From positions 1,550,009 through 1,614,008 of the forward strand of contig JAVTLE010000021.1 in NCBI GenBank assembly GCA_033439295.1: a DNA stretch of 64,000 nt, read 5' to 3'. The translations under genes were made by a program, and so were the position numbers. Below, piece after piece: positions 36,101-49,800 of this stretch. The stretch comes from Deuterostichococcus epilithicus (Eukaryota > Chlorophyta > Trebouxiophyceae > Prasiolales > Stichococcaceae). Every line of letters begins with the position of its first letter. The first letter of the stretch is position 1. A model generated the notes under the pieces. It was given only the letters and a program-made list of their open reading frames with translations, was not told the DNA's origin and did not search any database.

Positions 36101-37273
36101 CGCCGTCCCCGTAATCGTCCCCTGGCAACACACCAGCAGATGCATTCAAGGCTCTGCTATACACACCCAGAGCCAGCAAGTCATGGCGGGTCTGGGAACC
36201 AAGAGTCATACAAGCATTCTTGCTGAGCAAGGTGCGCACCTGTCGAGTCCAGGGCCAAGAGCACTGCCGGCGCACGCATTGGACGGGTCACCTGCGGCGA
36301 CCCCGAGTCGTCCAGGTCGATATCCTTTCCCTCTGCACCGCAGTGAGCGACGCTCAGCGCTGAGGCATCACATCAGTGCCTGACAAGCGCTGCCAGTACG
36401 GGCTGCGGGGATCCATTTGCCCCAGTAGCGGTCAGCTCTGCCACATACGCTTCGCCGTGAAAGCCTAGCGTCGCCCACCTTCAAGCACGTCGTCCAACCG
36501 CAGGAACATCTCCTCCTCGTCATAGACGTCATCGTCCTCTGCCTGGCTGCCGCCCTGCCCGCCCGCCGCCCGCGCCTGCCGCTGCCTGCGGCAGGCAAGC
36601 GCACAGCCCGGCTTGCCACGGCCAACGGGAAACTGCTAGCGCAGGCCTCGTTGTACACAGTAGCCAAGCCCTGTCAGAGCAGGCAGGACAGTCACAGGTG
36701 CGCCTCTCTGTTGCCCTCACTTGCGATTTGCGATCACGTCCAGCGCCTGGTATACCAGCTGGTGCAGATACTCGACCTTCTTGCTGTATACGTGGGCTGA
36801 CCCTTGCACCAGCAGCGCCGCTGCGCACGCCAGCCAGCATGGTCAATTGCGGGGTGCGCAGTCAAGCGCTCTTGCGCGCGATCAACCACATGTGCTTTGT
36901 CATCATCTCAGCTGTGTCATCGTCTTAAAGCTGAGACAGGACTTGCTGCTGCATAGCCAGGGCACAACGGCTGATGCTGGCGCAAGTAATGCCGCGTAAG
37001 GCAGAACTCACCTTCCGCAAAGTTGACGCTGCCGCTGCCCTCCACTGAGAAAGTGACAGACTCCAGCACTTCCTGCAGCAGCGGGAAACTCATGAACGGA
37101 TATCTGTCGGATTGCAGTGTCAGCCAGCGGTCCAAGGCATGTGGGCAGGCTCGCAGCTGCCGTACCAGGTACTCCTCCAGCTCGCTGGCGATGTTGATGT
37201 CCCAGTTGGCTGCCAGCTCCCGAATGGGTTTGAGCAGGTGCGCATGCCGGCTGTCTTCCTGCGAGAGATTCAT
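33131..37273 (-). CDS. CAPH2: Condensin II subunit H2 (kleisin beta)
   Basis: Kleisin that bridges the SMC2/SMC4 heads of condensin II. Fifteen exons: 37166..37273, 37012..37072, 36721..36820, 36479..36585, 36292..36332, 36084..36191, 35656..35905, 35409..35513, 35054..35323, 34694..34864, 34447..34527, 34084..34222, 33613..33876, 33334..33481, 33131..33193; 671 residues. Family blocks are [120 protein letters not shown] and [13 protein letters not shown] nine-Gln run lies in exon 13. Exon 6 (36084..36191) is chosen mainly by phase. The last intron needs a GC donor (CAGAAG|GCGTGT); without it the frame continues to 32977. Confidence 0.85.
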
Positions 37274-37878
37274 GAATGCCCTATGCGGCTTGCAGCCCGC
37301 TGCAAATGGCAATGCGCGCTATTGCGATCCAAACATCTTTGCTCGTTCCGGGACCAGTGCTGCGTGTAACTGGCCACGGGCAGCCGCAACAGCGAATTAG
37401 TAGTTGGTAGTCCGTCACTCAAATTGCCGCGGGTGCCAGGTCCGAGACTGCTGGCGCAATTGCTGCCAGCACCTGTTGTGAGCACTCGGCCGAATTCAGA
37501 CTTCAAATCCGTGTAGGGAACGGGGACCTTCTGGAACTAGCGTCCCCGGACCACCCAGTGGCGAGCAGGTGGCAAGCAAAGCCCGGGCGTCAGAGTCTTT
37601 GGTGCTTGGTGCAAAGTTCCGCAACACCACCGGCAAATGACCTGTCGAGCCTGCCTGTATCTCTGCCGAGGCCGATCCGGAGTATCGCTGCCGGCAGCTG
37701 GCAAATAGCATTATGACGTTCTGAAACGCGCGACAGAGTTGCAGTGCATGCTCATCGGCGAGGCACGAGGCGCATCGTAGCGGCAGCGTGTCGCCTTGCT
37801 CGACGACCCCAGTGATCCAGCCTGGGGACAGGCATTGCGGGTCAACACTGAGCGGGCCTCGGGCCCTTGAGCCGCAGT
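37274..37878. promoter_or_regulatory. Divergent promoter region, CAP-H2 / myosin
   Basis: About 600 bases between opposite starts. A 134-codon minus-strand open frame spans part of it but overlaps the myosin start and lacks any motif. Confidence 0.5.
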
Positions 37879-40800
37879 ATGGAGTCGCACTTGAGCGCAC
37901 ACACGGTTGGCAGCAAAGTGTGGGTGTTCACGGCCGACGAGAGCGAGGGCGAAGGATGGTACAGCGGCGAGGTCGTCAAAGCACAGGGCGACCAGCTGCT
38001 GGTGAAGACCGAGTCAGGCCGCACAGCCACCTACAAGCCGGATCAATGCCCGCTGCAGAACCCTGGCTCCCTCCGGGGCGTGGAGGTACGCATCTTCGAC
38101 CGTCCATAGTACCTCAATTGCCATATTCAAATATGGCAGCACCGCTGCAGCCAGCAATCGAGGAAAGCCTGAAGTGGATCTCACCATCTGAGTCTGGCTC
38201 GAAGCCAGCAGCCCGAATCACTGGGCCCTTGAGGAGGGCCTCTAGCATGACATCATACGAGAAAATTGGCTTTCTTAGCCGGCAACCTGCTCAGGCCAGC
38301 AGCCTCTCGCTGTGGCGGGGATGCATGGCGCTAAATCGCCGCAGCCGACGCTGCATGCGCTGATCCTGCAGGACATGACCACGCTGGCGTACCTCAACGA
38401 GCCGGGGGTGCTGGACAACTTGAAGGCGCGGTACGTGGTGGACGACATCTACACCTACACCGGCAGCATCCTGATTGCGGTCAACCCATTCGCGCGGCTG
38501 CCGCACCTGTACGGCACGCACATGATGGAGCAGTACCGTGGGGCGACGCTGGGCGAGCTGTCGCCGCACGTGTACGCTATTGCGGACGCCGCCTACCAGC
38601 AGATGCGGCGGTGGAACAAGAGCCAGTCCATCCTGGTGTGCGGCTGTGCTGCTGGCATGGCGCAAAACACCAAGAAGAGCCTGTAGTCCTCCTGCATCGA
38701 GGTTGAGGAGGGAGTTGTGGCTTTGTATCTAGCTCGTGCAATGTCGAGGCATAGCCTGCCCAGGGAAGTGGAGTTGCCGTTCGCCACCCGGGTTGCAGGT
38801 CAGCGGAGAGAGCGGCGCCGGAAAGACAGAGACCAGCAAACTCATCATGCAGTACCTGGCGTGGATGGGCGGCTTCTCGGCTGAGGACTCGGAGGCATCG
38901 GGTAAACGCAGCGTGGAGCAGCAGGTGTGCGGGTGCTGCTCAGTAACGACTACGGCCTGGGGGCCCGTACGGTCCACGATGTTTTGGGGCCACACCTTCT
39001 CTTGTCCGCACCAGCTGCCTGGCAACTGTGCTGCATGGCCTGTGCTCTGCACAATCATCAGGCCTTGTTGCCACAGCTCCAGCCCCTGCACATGTAAAGC
39101 AGACAGCTGCGAGCACCTGCCTCAACTCCTAAGATGAGATATCCATGCCCAAATGCCGCTCGCCGCAGGTGCTGGAGTCGAACCCGCTGCTGGAGGCGTT
39201 TGGCAATGCCAAGACAGTGCGTAATGACAACTCCTCGCGCTTCGGCAAGTTCGTGGAGATCCAGTTTTCCGCGGAGGGCCGCATCTCCGGCGCCGCCGTG
39301 CGCACCTACCTGCTGGAGCGCTCGCGGGTGGTACAGACCAACGACCCGGAGCGCAACTACCATGCCTTCTACCAGGCAAGTGCCCTGCAGGGGATAGGGT
39401 ATTGGGGCAAGTCCGCTGCTGCTCTTAGATCGGACACGAAATTGCAGGAGACAAGAGTAGTGGCCGGCGTTTGCAGCCAGTTGCAAGCTCAGGACAGGAC
39501 TGCTGGAGCTGCGAGAATAGTACTGTAGCGGCGCATGGGAGGTGTTTATCGATCGTTCTGCCCTGTGCACTGTTGGTCGAAACATCGACACATGTGGCGC
39601 CGCTGTGCTCAGCCTTGACCTGTGACGGCAATGCAGCTGTGCGACGGCGCAACGCCGGAGGAGCAGGAGAAGTGGCGGCTGCAGCCCGCCAACACCTTCA
39701 ACTACCTGAACCGCAGCACCTGCTACACTCTGCAGCGGGTGGACAATGCGGAGGAGTACAGGGTACGTATCCGCCTCGTGCACATGACAGATCCCGAGGT
39801 TTTAGCGTCTGAAGCAAGTACGAGCAACATGGATGGCTCGTCAGTCTGCCTGCAGTTCTTCTTGGCTACTGCAACACTCTGGTGTCGGGCACCCTTCGTC
39901 CGCCTGGTATATTGGCCGTCTGCAGAAAAATGTAGCGCTGGAAGAAGCGCACTGCTCAGTCGGACCGAACACCTCACACCCAGATTGTAAGCGACACCTG
40001 GATGTCGGGTCTCTGACCGCTCTGACCGGCACTGGGTGGCTCCGCGCAGGCGACGCGGCGGTCGATGACGCTGGTGGGCATCCCGGTGGAGCAGCAGGAC
40101 GCAGTGTTCCGGCTGGTTGCCGCGGTGCTGCACCTGGGCAATCTGGAGTTCGCCGACGGCGCGGAGCAGGACAGCTCCACGCTGGCGGAGTCGGCACGGA
40201 AGCACCTGGACGCGTGCGCCATGCTGCTGGGCGTGGAGGCGGAGGGCCTCCTCAAGGCGCTCACCACGCGTACGCGCCAGACCGTCGACGGTGAGTTTTG
40301 GGGTCAGAAGTTGCGGGCGGCAGGCAAGCAGGTCAGGCAGTTGCGAAGCCTGCGGGCAAGGTGTTCGCCGTGCACTCCATCTCTGTGCACTGGCAGCGCT
40401 CGTGTGAGAGGAGTTGCCAGTCAGGGGGTGCTTGGCACAAGTGTTGCCACTGGCTGGTGAAGCTGCTCGAGCGAGAAGTGGGGGCACTGTTGGGGCGCGC
40501 AGCAGCATTGCGGCCATGAGGGCACAGCGCTGGTGCGACACCATCAGGCAATGCTGTGCGCATGATCAGCGTTGCTGGCTTCAAAGCTGTGCCGGATTGC
40601 GCGCCGCGAGTCCCCGCCCGCCGCTGCTGCGGTGCGCATGCGGTTGACCCGGCTGCGCGCCGCTGCGCAGGCCCCATCGTGAGCCCCATTGACGTGAAGG
40701 CGGCCGTGGACAACCGGGACTCGTTGGCCAAGACGCTATACCAGCGCCTGTTCGACTGGCTGGTGGACAAAATCAACACCTCCATTGGGCAGGACCCCAA

Positions 40801-43800
40801 TGCGGCCACGCTCGTCGGCGTGCTCGACATCTACGGTGGGCAGCCTGGTTGCAGTATGTTGTGCCTACCTTGTCCTGCCTGTGTTGGATCGGGCTGTCCC
40901 GGGCTTTGCTGCTGTCCCTGTCTCAGGCTTGCGGACGGAACGGCTGCGGCTACCGCCCGGGAGCCGGAAGGAGTGTGTGTTTCGCAGCGGTCGTTCCTGG
41001 CCGAAGGGCAGTCGAAGGCACTTTGCTTGTAGAGCTCATCTGCCGACCACTCAACCACACAGGCTTCGAGTGCTTCAAGGAGAACGACTTTGAGCAGTTC
41101 TGCATCAACCTGGCCAACGAGAAGCTGCAGCAGCATTTCAACCAGCACGTGTTCAAGATGGAGCAGGCGGAGTACGAGCGCGAGGCCATCGACTGGTCCT
41201 ACATCGAGTTTGTCGACAATCAGGTGGCCTTCCTCCGGTTTTCTGGCTAGTTACAGCTTTCACCCTCTTGTCGCCCCTCCTGGGGGTCGCCTGGCACATG
41301 TTGAGAGACGGTCATGCACCAGCGCCTAGGCGTCAGCGTGGCATGGGCAGAGCTTGGGCTGCAGCCTTCCCGACACCCAGCAATGGTGCCGATTTTGCAG
41401 CCGAGATGGTCATTGGCTTCTGCGAATCGCACCAACTGCCGTCAACCACTGCTATGCAAAGCGCAGGACGTGCTAGATCTGATCGAGAAGCCGATGGGCG
41501 TCATCGACCTGCTGGATGAGCAGTGCAAGTTCCCACGGGTGCGCCGCTTGCTGCTTATAGGCACCTTGATCACCTGCCATTACTTTGGCATGCCCTTCCA
41601 CCCTGCTGTGGCAGCTGTCGACCGTCAAGATGCTTGTCTCCAACCCCTCAACGACGTCACCGACCTGTTTAACCCAGTCCGCCAGACTGCCGTCCTGTTG
41701 ATGGCTCACTCTCGGTCGCTTCAGGCCACCAACTCGGACTACGCCAACCGGCTGTACCAGAGCACCCTGATCAAGGACTCCAGCCGCTTCGCCAAGCCCA
41801 AGCTCAGCCAGACAGCATTCACCATCGAGCACTATGCCGGCGGCGTGACCTACAACACCGACAACTTCCTGGTCAAGAACCGGGATTTCGTCGTCGCAGA
41901 GCATCAGCTGCTGCTGGAGGCGTCGAGCGAGGGCTTTGTTGCGGCGCTGTTCCCGCCGGAGCCGGAGGCCGAGCAGCCCGCCCAGGTGCCCCACGGCACA
42001 CACCCTCTGGTCACTGTGCAGCCGCAGACACACGGCCCGGTCATAGCGACTGGCTGCTGTATACTACTGTCATTCGCTTATCGGTTCTGCTGCATTCGCT
42101 CCTAGACTGAGGTTGCCGTCCGTCTGCTGGCGCACTTCGATGGCCACTGGGTAGAGGTGACGGTGCCTCACAGACACCCCAGGCGCTATTGTGTCCCCAC
42201 ACCTGCCGAGATCTGAGCGCCTCCCCGTGCTCAGGGCAAGGGCGGCCGCATTGGGCAGGGCTATAAGTTCTCCTCGGTGGCAAGCCGCTTCAAGCGCCAG
42301 CTGGCGGACCTGATGGACGCGCTGCACACCATGGAGCCGCACTACATCCGCTGCATCAAGCCCAACTCCCGCAACAGGTGGAGACACAGTGTTTTGCGTG
42401 AAGTGCGAGCGGCCTGCGCTTGCAATGAGGAAGAGGTTCATTACATATCAAATCCCTCTTTGCCGCGAATCACGCTGCAGTTCATACAGTAGCCGTCCCC
42501 CTGCATTGCTCATTCACGACAGAGGACGGTACTGCATGAGCAGCGACACCGCAACATGCCACCCTGCTGCTTGCGCCGGCGGCCTGGAAATGAAACCGAT
42601 CAGAACCGGCGGCTTTCAAATGGAAGCGCATCATGACGTTGGTCTCTGCCGCAGGCCGTCAGAGTTCGAGGCCATGAACACGCTGCACCAGCTCCGCTGC
42701 GGTGGCGTGCTGGAGGCGGTGCGCATCAGCTGCGCGGGCTACCCGACAAAGTCGCCCTACCTGGACTTTGTGGACCACTTCTGGAACCTGGGCCCGGAGC
42801 TGCTGGCGCGCGAGGACCTGGACGACCGCGCAGTCGCGGAGGCCCTGATCGCAAAGACCGGCCTCAAGGTGCGGCGCTGGCGCCGCCAAGCGAACTTGCC
42901 TGGCAAGCCGCAGCCAGCAATGTGTCGTCTCAAGACAAAGCGCAACCGCGCTGCCTGAGAAGGAACTGCACCAGCTGCGCATGGCCACCAGCTGGAGTGC
43001 CTAGCCAAGGCTGGCATGCCTGTGTCCTGCGGACGGCTTGGCGAAAGCTTCTTCTGAGCATGCTAAGAGCGACCAACGACCGCCAGTCCCTGAGCCTGGG
43101 GCCGTGTGCTGCGCGTGCATGGCCGAGCGCCGTCGATGCTGCTGGCCAGAGACTCATAAGCCCCCATCTGACGGTTCCATCACACCCACTTGATATCCGC
43201 GCAGGGCTACCAGCTGGGACACACCAAGGTGTTCCTCCGGGCGGGGCAGATGGCGGTGCTGGACAAGCTCCGCACGGAGCTCATGAACCGCGCCGCCGTC
43301 ACCATCCAGCGCCACGCGCTCGGCTTTGTGGCGCGCAGGCAGTACCTCCGCACGCGCAACGCCGCCATCGTGCTGCAGGCAAGGCTCGTCAGTCGCCTGT
43401 CTCTCGTTGGCACTTACAGCCGGGCATGAGCAGCGAGCAGGGCGCATATGCTGGACGGCAGCTGCTGATTCCATGAGCTTCTGATGGCATACCAAGCCTG
43501 GTTCTGCCAGCGGAGGATCTGATTTCGGCATATACACCGCGTGGATGCGCAGGCGGGCGCGCGGGGGCTGGTGGCCCGGTCAGAGGCGCGGCGGCGGCGG
43601 CACACGCACGCGGCCACCTTGGTGCAGGCAGCAGTGCGCATGCACCTGGCGCGGAGGCAGTACCTGCACATGCGGCAGGCGGTTGTCGCCATCCAGGCCG
43701 GCTACCGCGGCCGCCGCGCCCGCCAATACACAAAGGACATCAGGTGCTTCATAACACATGACCCAGTCGCAACCCTGGAGACGCTTCCAGAGGTGCAGCC

Positions 43801-46800
43801 CGTGATGTTGCAGGGGCGCCTGACATGGGACGACAGACCAGCGGCGTGCGGAGGGTCGCACGAAGCGCAGCTGTCCGGAAGGACTGCACCCAGCCTTCTG
43901 CGTCAAGCCCAAGCACGGGGCTTCTCGCAGCGACAAGCCTCGCGGGCGGCTGCTGATCCATGCTTGTTCCAACCCCTGTGCAGGCAGCACCGCGCGGCGA
44001 TGGCAATCCAGTGCGCGTGGCGGCGGCACCAGGCGCAGGCCGCCTACCGTCGCGACATGCGCAAGGTCGTCCTGGCCCAGAACGCGTGGCGCTCGCGCGT
44101 CGCACGCCGCCAGCTCAGGTGCCCGGCAGCGCTTCAGCCGCAGACACAAATCTTGCCAGCCGATGAATCCTGTCCTCTGTCTCTGTCGTATCTCTGTCCA
44201 TCAAGTGGTGGCGCACAGCAGTGTTGGCTGCTCCACTTGCAGGAGCTGCTGGCGGTGTTGGCTCCACTTGCGGAAGCTGCGGGCTGCGGAGGCGGCAGGC
44301 GGCTGACAACCTCTGTCTCAACCCCTCACCTACTTTTGCGCGCAGGGCACTCAAGGCAGAGGCGAAGGAGGCGGGCAAGCTCATGCAGGACAAGCGCTTC
44401 CTGGAGTCCAAGGTTGCGGACATGACCGCCACCATGGAGCTGGTGCAGAACCAGCGCAACGAGCTCAAGCAGTCCTACAAGGTGCGCCGCCTGGCCGCCC
44501 GTCTCATCCAATTTCTTCAGCAATTGACGTCAGAAACGCACGCACGCACCTCTGGCTGTACACAGCAGGTTTGGGGTGTGTCAGTGCCCCCTTGGATCAC
44601 CAAAGTGGGATGCGCTGCTTGCTGTGGGATCGTGGGTAGCGCCGCTGACTGCCCTTCCATCCGCACTCGCGCAGGAGGAGAAAGCAGCGAGGGAAGCGGC
44701 AGAGGCGCGCATCGCGGCCCTGGAGGCCGAGCTCGCATACGCGCGTTCCGCCGCGCAGTCGCAGGTGCTACACTTATGCAGCTGCCAGCCTCTTTGCTGC
44801 AGTGTAAGACCCCTGTTTTGGCCGCTGCAGGGTTGGCGTCTGCTGAAGCCCGGGTGGTTGCAGCAGAGATGTGCTACCATTTGGAGCCTGCCCCAAGCAC
44901 AATGCAACAGCCGTGCCTCTGAAGAGCTGCAGGGGGCCTGCCCTCAGGCGAAGCAGGACCTGTGTCAGGATGCTCCGCCGAGCATACCTGCTCCTTCAAG
45001 CTGGTTGCGGTGGCAACCCTGTCCTGCTGAAACTGAACCTGCAGGCAAAGGAGGAACTGGCGGCGGCGGCTGCAGAGCGTGACGAGGTGAAAGCGCAGCT
45101 GGAGGCGGAGAAGGCTGCGGCGGCGGAGGCGGCGGCGGCGGCGGAGGCAGCTCGCGCTGCCCTGCAGGGCGAGGTCAATACCGCGCGGCAGCGCATTCAG
45201 GCCGCCGAGAAGGCTCGCCTGGAGCTGGAGGTGCGTTCTACGCTTCAGTGAACGTCTCTTTGGACCTGTCTGCTCTTGCGCCGGTGTCGTGCCGAGTCCG
45301 CCAGCCGGCTGCTGTGCAGTCTGTGCTTTGGCGGCTCCTGGAGGCTGAGCACCGCTCAGTCAGACCCACAGGCTGGCTGTTGCTGCGAAGTAGTGTGCCT
45401 CAAGCAGCACGGCAGGTCCAGGCAGGTCCTGGCATCAGCCACCTCTTCCTCTTGACGAGCAACCCCAACGAAGAAATGCGATCCTATGCCTGCGGCCCCA
45501 CCCTGCAGAGCAAGGCGTCGGGGCAGGTGAAGGACCTGCTCAACCGGCTGAACAACGCGGTGAAGCAGCGCAACGCCGCTCGCGAGGAGGCGCTGCTGGC
45601 CAGCCAGAACCTCAAGAAGCTGGAGGAGGACATCGAATCGGGCGCGCTGCAGCCCGCGGGGGCGCTGGCGGCGCAGCAGGCGCAGCAGCAGCAGGCGCAG
45701 CAGCAGGAGCCGGCAACGCCCAGCGCGCCGGCGGCAGCGGCCGCCGCCGCCGGCAGCCCCATGTCTGCGGACTCAGGTGCTTCCTGCGCACACTCACCCA
45801 GTATGCCTTGCCGCCGCTTTGTTTCTGAGACAAGGGTGCGGGGCGCGGCGCAGAGCCTCAAGCGCATGCTCCGGGAGGACGGAGAGGACCGGCTCCACGT
45901 ACATATCCTGGCATTTACTGTTTGCTCTCTGTCTGGACATGTTCAACTTGATGAGCCGAGCTCAGTCACAACAAGTGCTTCCTGGGTGCAATGGCAAATG
46001 GCGCTGAGAGATGACAACCATATCGAGTGATGACCACTGAGCTCAATATCTTTTGGATATTCGTACTGTCTGACAGCATGATGCCACTACCCTTGCCCAT
46101 GTTCGTCCATGCGTGCAAAAGGCCGGCTGACGGTGGGCGGAGTTTGCCTTGGCATGTGCATACGCGGAAGCCCATCGAAAGTGTACAAGTCTGGCATGTC
46201 CTCGTGCAATCTGGTGCCGACGGCAGGGCGACTGCTCAAGCTGTGCCCCCGGCTCTGATGATACATTTCACTGTGCAGAGTGCATGACTGTTGCACACAA
46301 ACGCCCTGTGCCTGTCGTGAGCAGGGGTCATGGAGCGCATGCGCAAGTACATCACGCTCCCCAACAGCCCGGTGCCGCAGCGCGTGGACGCCAATGGCGT
46401 CTCCCCCGGCGCCGTGCCTGGCGCCTCCGGCCCAGCTGCAGCTGGTGCCCAGCGCAACGCCGTGCCGGTGGGTACAAACAATCCACCTGCTTGCTCTGAC
46501 CGTTGAATAGAATGTGGCGACAGATGCCTTGGTCTGTGCCACTTACACTGACGTGGCGCCCGCACACACGTGGTGAAGTGCACAGTCCTGTGTCACGATG
46601 TTGCGGGTGCTCAGTGCAGCCGGCTGAACATAGTGCTTTGCGCTTGCGACGACAGGGCACGGCGCAGAGCTCGCGGCCACGGGAGAACGGCGACGCGGCG
46701 GGCGGCGCGGACGGCGGCGGCATGTCAGAGATGGACAGGCGGCAGCGGGAGCTGTACGCCAAGCAGCAGCAGCTGCTGCGGGAGCAGCGCAGCCAGGACC

Positions 46801-49800
46801 AGGAGAAGCTGCTTGGCTGCATCTCTGGTGCGCCTTTGCGCCACCGTGAAGTGGCGCAGGCCTCATCGTGGCCTGCGGCGGCCGCTCACGCCGTGATCCT
46901 TGCAGACGAGTGCAGTTCGAGCATGGGTGTGGCCCTTGCAATGACATGAAGGTACCTTTCTCCAGCTACCAGGGAAGCTTGACCTTGACCTCGGATTCTG
47001 CTGCCTGCGGCAGGCGATGTGGGCTTCCACAGGGGGCGGCCGCTGGCGGCAATGGTCATCTTCCGGTGCTGCCTGCAGTGGAAGGCCTTCCAGGCCGACC
47101 GCACCAGCCTTTTCGACAAGATCATCAACACCATGGGCACCCAGGTGCCGCTGCAGCCCGGGCTCATGATGCCCTCCTGGTGTCAACGCGGCTGTCTGCC
47201 TGCAGATTTCCCGGTCTCAGGGGGGGCATCACAGCGTCCTGGCTTCTTGTTCAAACGTGCTCTGAGAGTCCTCAGCCCGCACTCATGCTCTGCCTGCACG
47301 GTGGTGCATCTGGACATATGCCATCCGACTGCCCGTCTGTGGTTGCACCACGCAGATTGAGGCGCAGCAGGAGAACAACGCGTGCCTGGGTTACTGGCTG
47401 TCCAACACCGTCACGCTGCTGTACCTGCTGCAGAAGAACATCAAGCCCGCCTCGGGCGGCACCTACACCTCCCGCGTCCGCTCCCCCGGCTCCTCGCGGT
47501 GTGTGTCTGCTGCCCGCCTGCGAAGCCCGCAGCCCACGTCTGTTCAGCATGCGCATGCTCGCACCGGACATGCAGACATTGCGGCAAGGTCACACCCACC
47601 ACCCAGCCCCGCTCACAGCGCACAGCCCTTCCTTCCCGGGGTCGTCAGGTGGTCGGCGCCAACGGGCCTCACGACCGAGCCGCGACTCGCTCTCGATGCG
47701 CAGGAATTTCTTCGGGAAGCAGGGCTCCTTCACCTCGTTCTTCTCGAGGACGGGGCACACGGGGGCGCCCACGCCCGACGGCGCCGCGTCCATCCACGGC
47801 GGCGCCGCCGGCGGCTTCCGCCAGGTCGGGCCTCCCACCTGCTGCTGGGCGCCTGCGGCCGTGCTATGCTAGCTCTCAGTCTGCAGGTCATTGCGAAGGC
47901 GTGAGGCAGCCCTGCGCACCTGAGTGCGACATGCCCCGCTGCAGTGGGGCAACTGCAAGCTGCAGCGCCTCGACTGTAAATATGTCATTAGATCCTTTTG
48001 CCCCCCGCAGGTGGAGGCGAAGTACCCAGCGCTGCTGTTCAAGCAGCAGCTGGACGCGTTCGTGCAGAAGATCTTCCCCATGCTGCGGGACAACGTGAAG
48101 AAGGAGATCACGCCGCAGCTGGCCGCCTGCATCCACGCGCCGCGCACCGCCGCCACGCGCTCCCGCCGCGGCACCACCTCCCCGCGCACCGGCCCCGCCC
48201 CGCAGCCCGGTGCGGCTCGTTGTAGGGTTTAGGGTTTCTCTACGGCTCTCCCGTGCGGCTGCATCATCCTTTTGCTTCGTCTGACGCCCCTGCAGCCGCT
48301 GGAAGATGCTGCAATGACAACGGCTGCATGCCCTACTGGCACGTTGTACGATGCTGTCCAGTGCAGCTTGTGTGCATGCCACGAGTCGTTACAGCTGACC
48401 TGCGGTGACAGAAGGTAGGCGGCCCGGGAGGTGCAGCCCTTCCCTACCGCAGCGCTGGCGGCAGAGGGCTGCTCAGCAATGATGGCCATTACTACCACGC
48501 TGCATGATGCTTTGCCGTAGGGTCATAGCCTACATTCTATAATTTGTGTAGACTCTTTCAGGTTGTGGGCACCTGAGCAGCCCTAAGCATACACTATTGC
48601 AAGGCTGCCAGCTGCCAGCCTTGCAACAGTGGAGCTCAAGGCTTTTCAGCTGCCCACAAACGCAGCAAAGTCTACACAAATCGGAAGATGCTTGCTGTGA
48701 CCCTACGGCAAAGCATCATGCAGCGCGATAGCGATGGCCATCATTGCTGAGCTGCCCTCTGCCGCCACCGCTGCATCTAGACATGGCTGCGCCTCCCAGG
48801 CCGCCTTGGGTGAGACCCTATGCACATCGGCTACCCGCACTTGATATGCTGCGGAGCGCCAAAGCCGTCCACATCGTCTCAGGTGCTGGTCCCCCCCGCC
48901 CCCCGCAGGCACGGCGATTGCGCAGCTGAGCCCGCACTGGGGCAACATCCTGCGGGTGTTCGACCAGCTGCTGGAGACGCTCAAGCGCAACTTCGTGCCC
49001 GCCTTCCTGGTCAAGAAGCTCTTCCAGCAGCTCTTCAGCTTCGTCAACGTGCAGCTGTTCAACCAGCTGCTGCTGCGCCGGGAGTGCTGCTCCTTCTCCA
49101 ACGGCGAGTACGTCAAGGTGCGCGCTCCAAGACGGCCCGAGGTGTCAGGGTATAGGGCCTTTGGTGCAGCCAGACTCCGGGCGGAGCACTGGCTGCACCT
49201 GGCGACGGTGGCGGGCACCGCCGGTCGCAGGCACCAGCAGGTGCAGTCCCTATTGTTCTGGGGCAGATTGTGCGGCGCTTTGCGGCCTGCCCCTCGATCC
49301 ACTCGTGTCTTTGGCCGCTGCAGACGGGACTGGCAGAGGTGGAGAACTGGATCCACGGCGCCGGCAAGGAGTGGGTCGGCGAGTCGTGGGACGAGCTGCG
49401 GTACATCCGCCAGGTGCGTCACACTGCGCTGTGCTGTGCAGTGCTGGCGCTGTGGCGTCCTTGATGGGGCTTGCACGCTGTTGCTCGCCTGCCTGCTTGG
49501 CAGCCTAGAGCGCGCTGTGGCCATGTGGCTGGGCAAGCGCCTTCAGAGCAGGCCTCAAGAAAGGACTGAAGAGCGCCCAGCTGTCGTGCGTGAGGCGATG
49601 GTGGTCGCAAACGGACCGCACGACTCTGCGGTTCTGCAGTGTGGATTGCGCTGACATGCGCTGCTGATGGTGCGATGCCTGTGCTCCTTGACGCAGGCGG
49701 TCACCTTCCTGGTCATCCACCAAAAGCACAAGAAGAGCCTGGAGGAGATCACGAACGACCTGTGCCCGGTGCTCAGCGTGCAGCAGCTGTACCGCATCAG

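Noticed and set aside
37496-37900. 134-codon minus-strand open frame between CAP-H2 and myosin
   Set aside because: It overlaps the myosin start in antisense, has no domain and is what a GC-rich region yields by chance.
43541-44425. Continuous 294-codon frame through the myosin IQ region
   Set aside because: The frame is open through two introns, but the IQ motif spacing and phase-2 junctions fit the spliced model.
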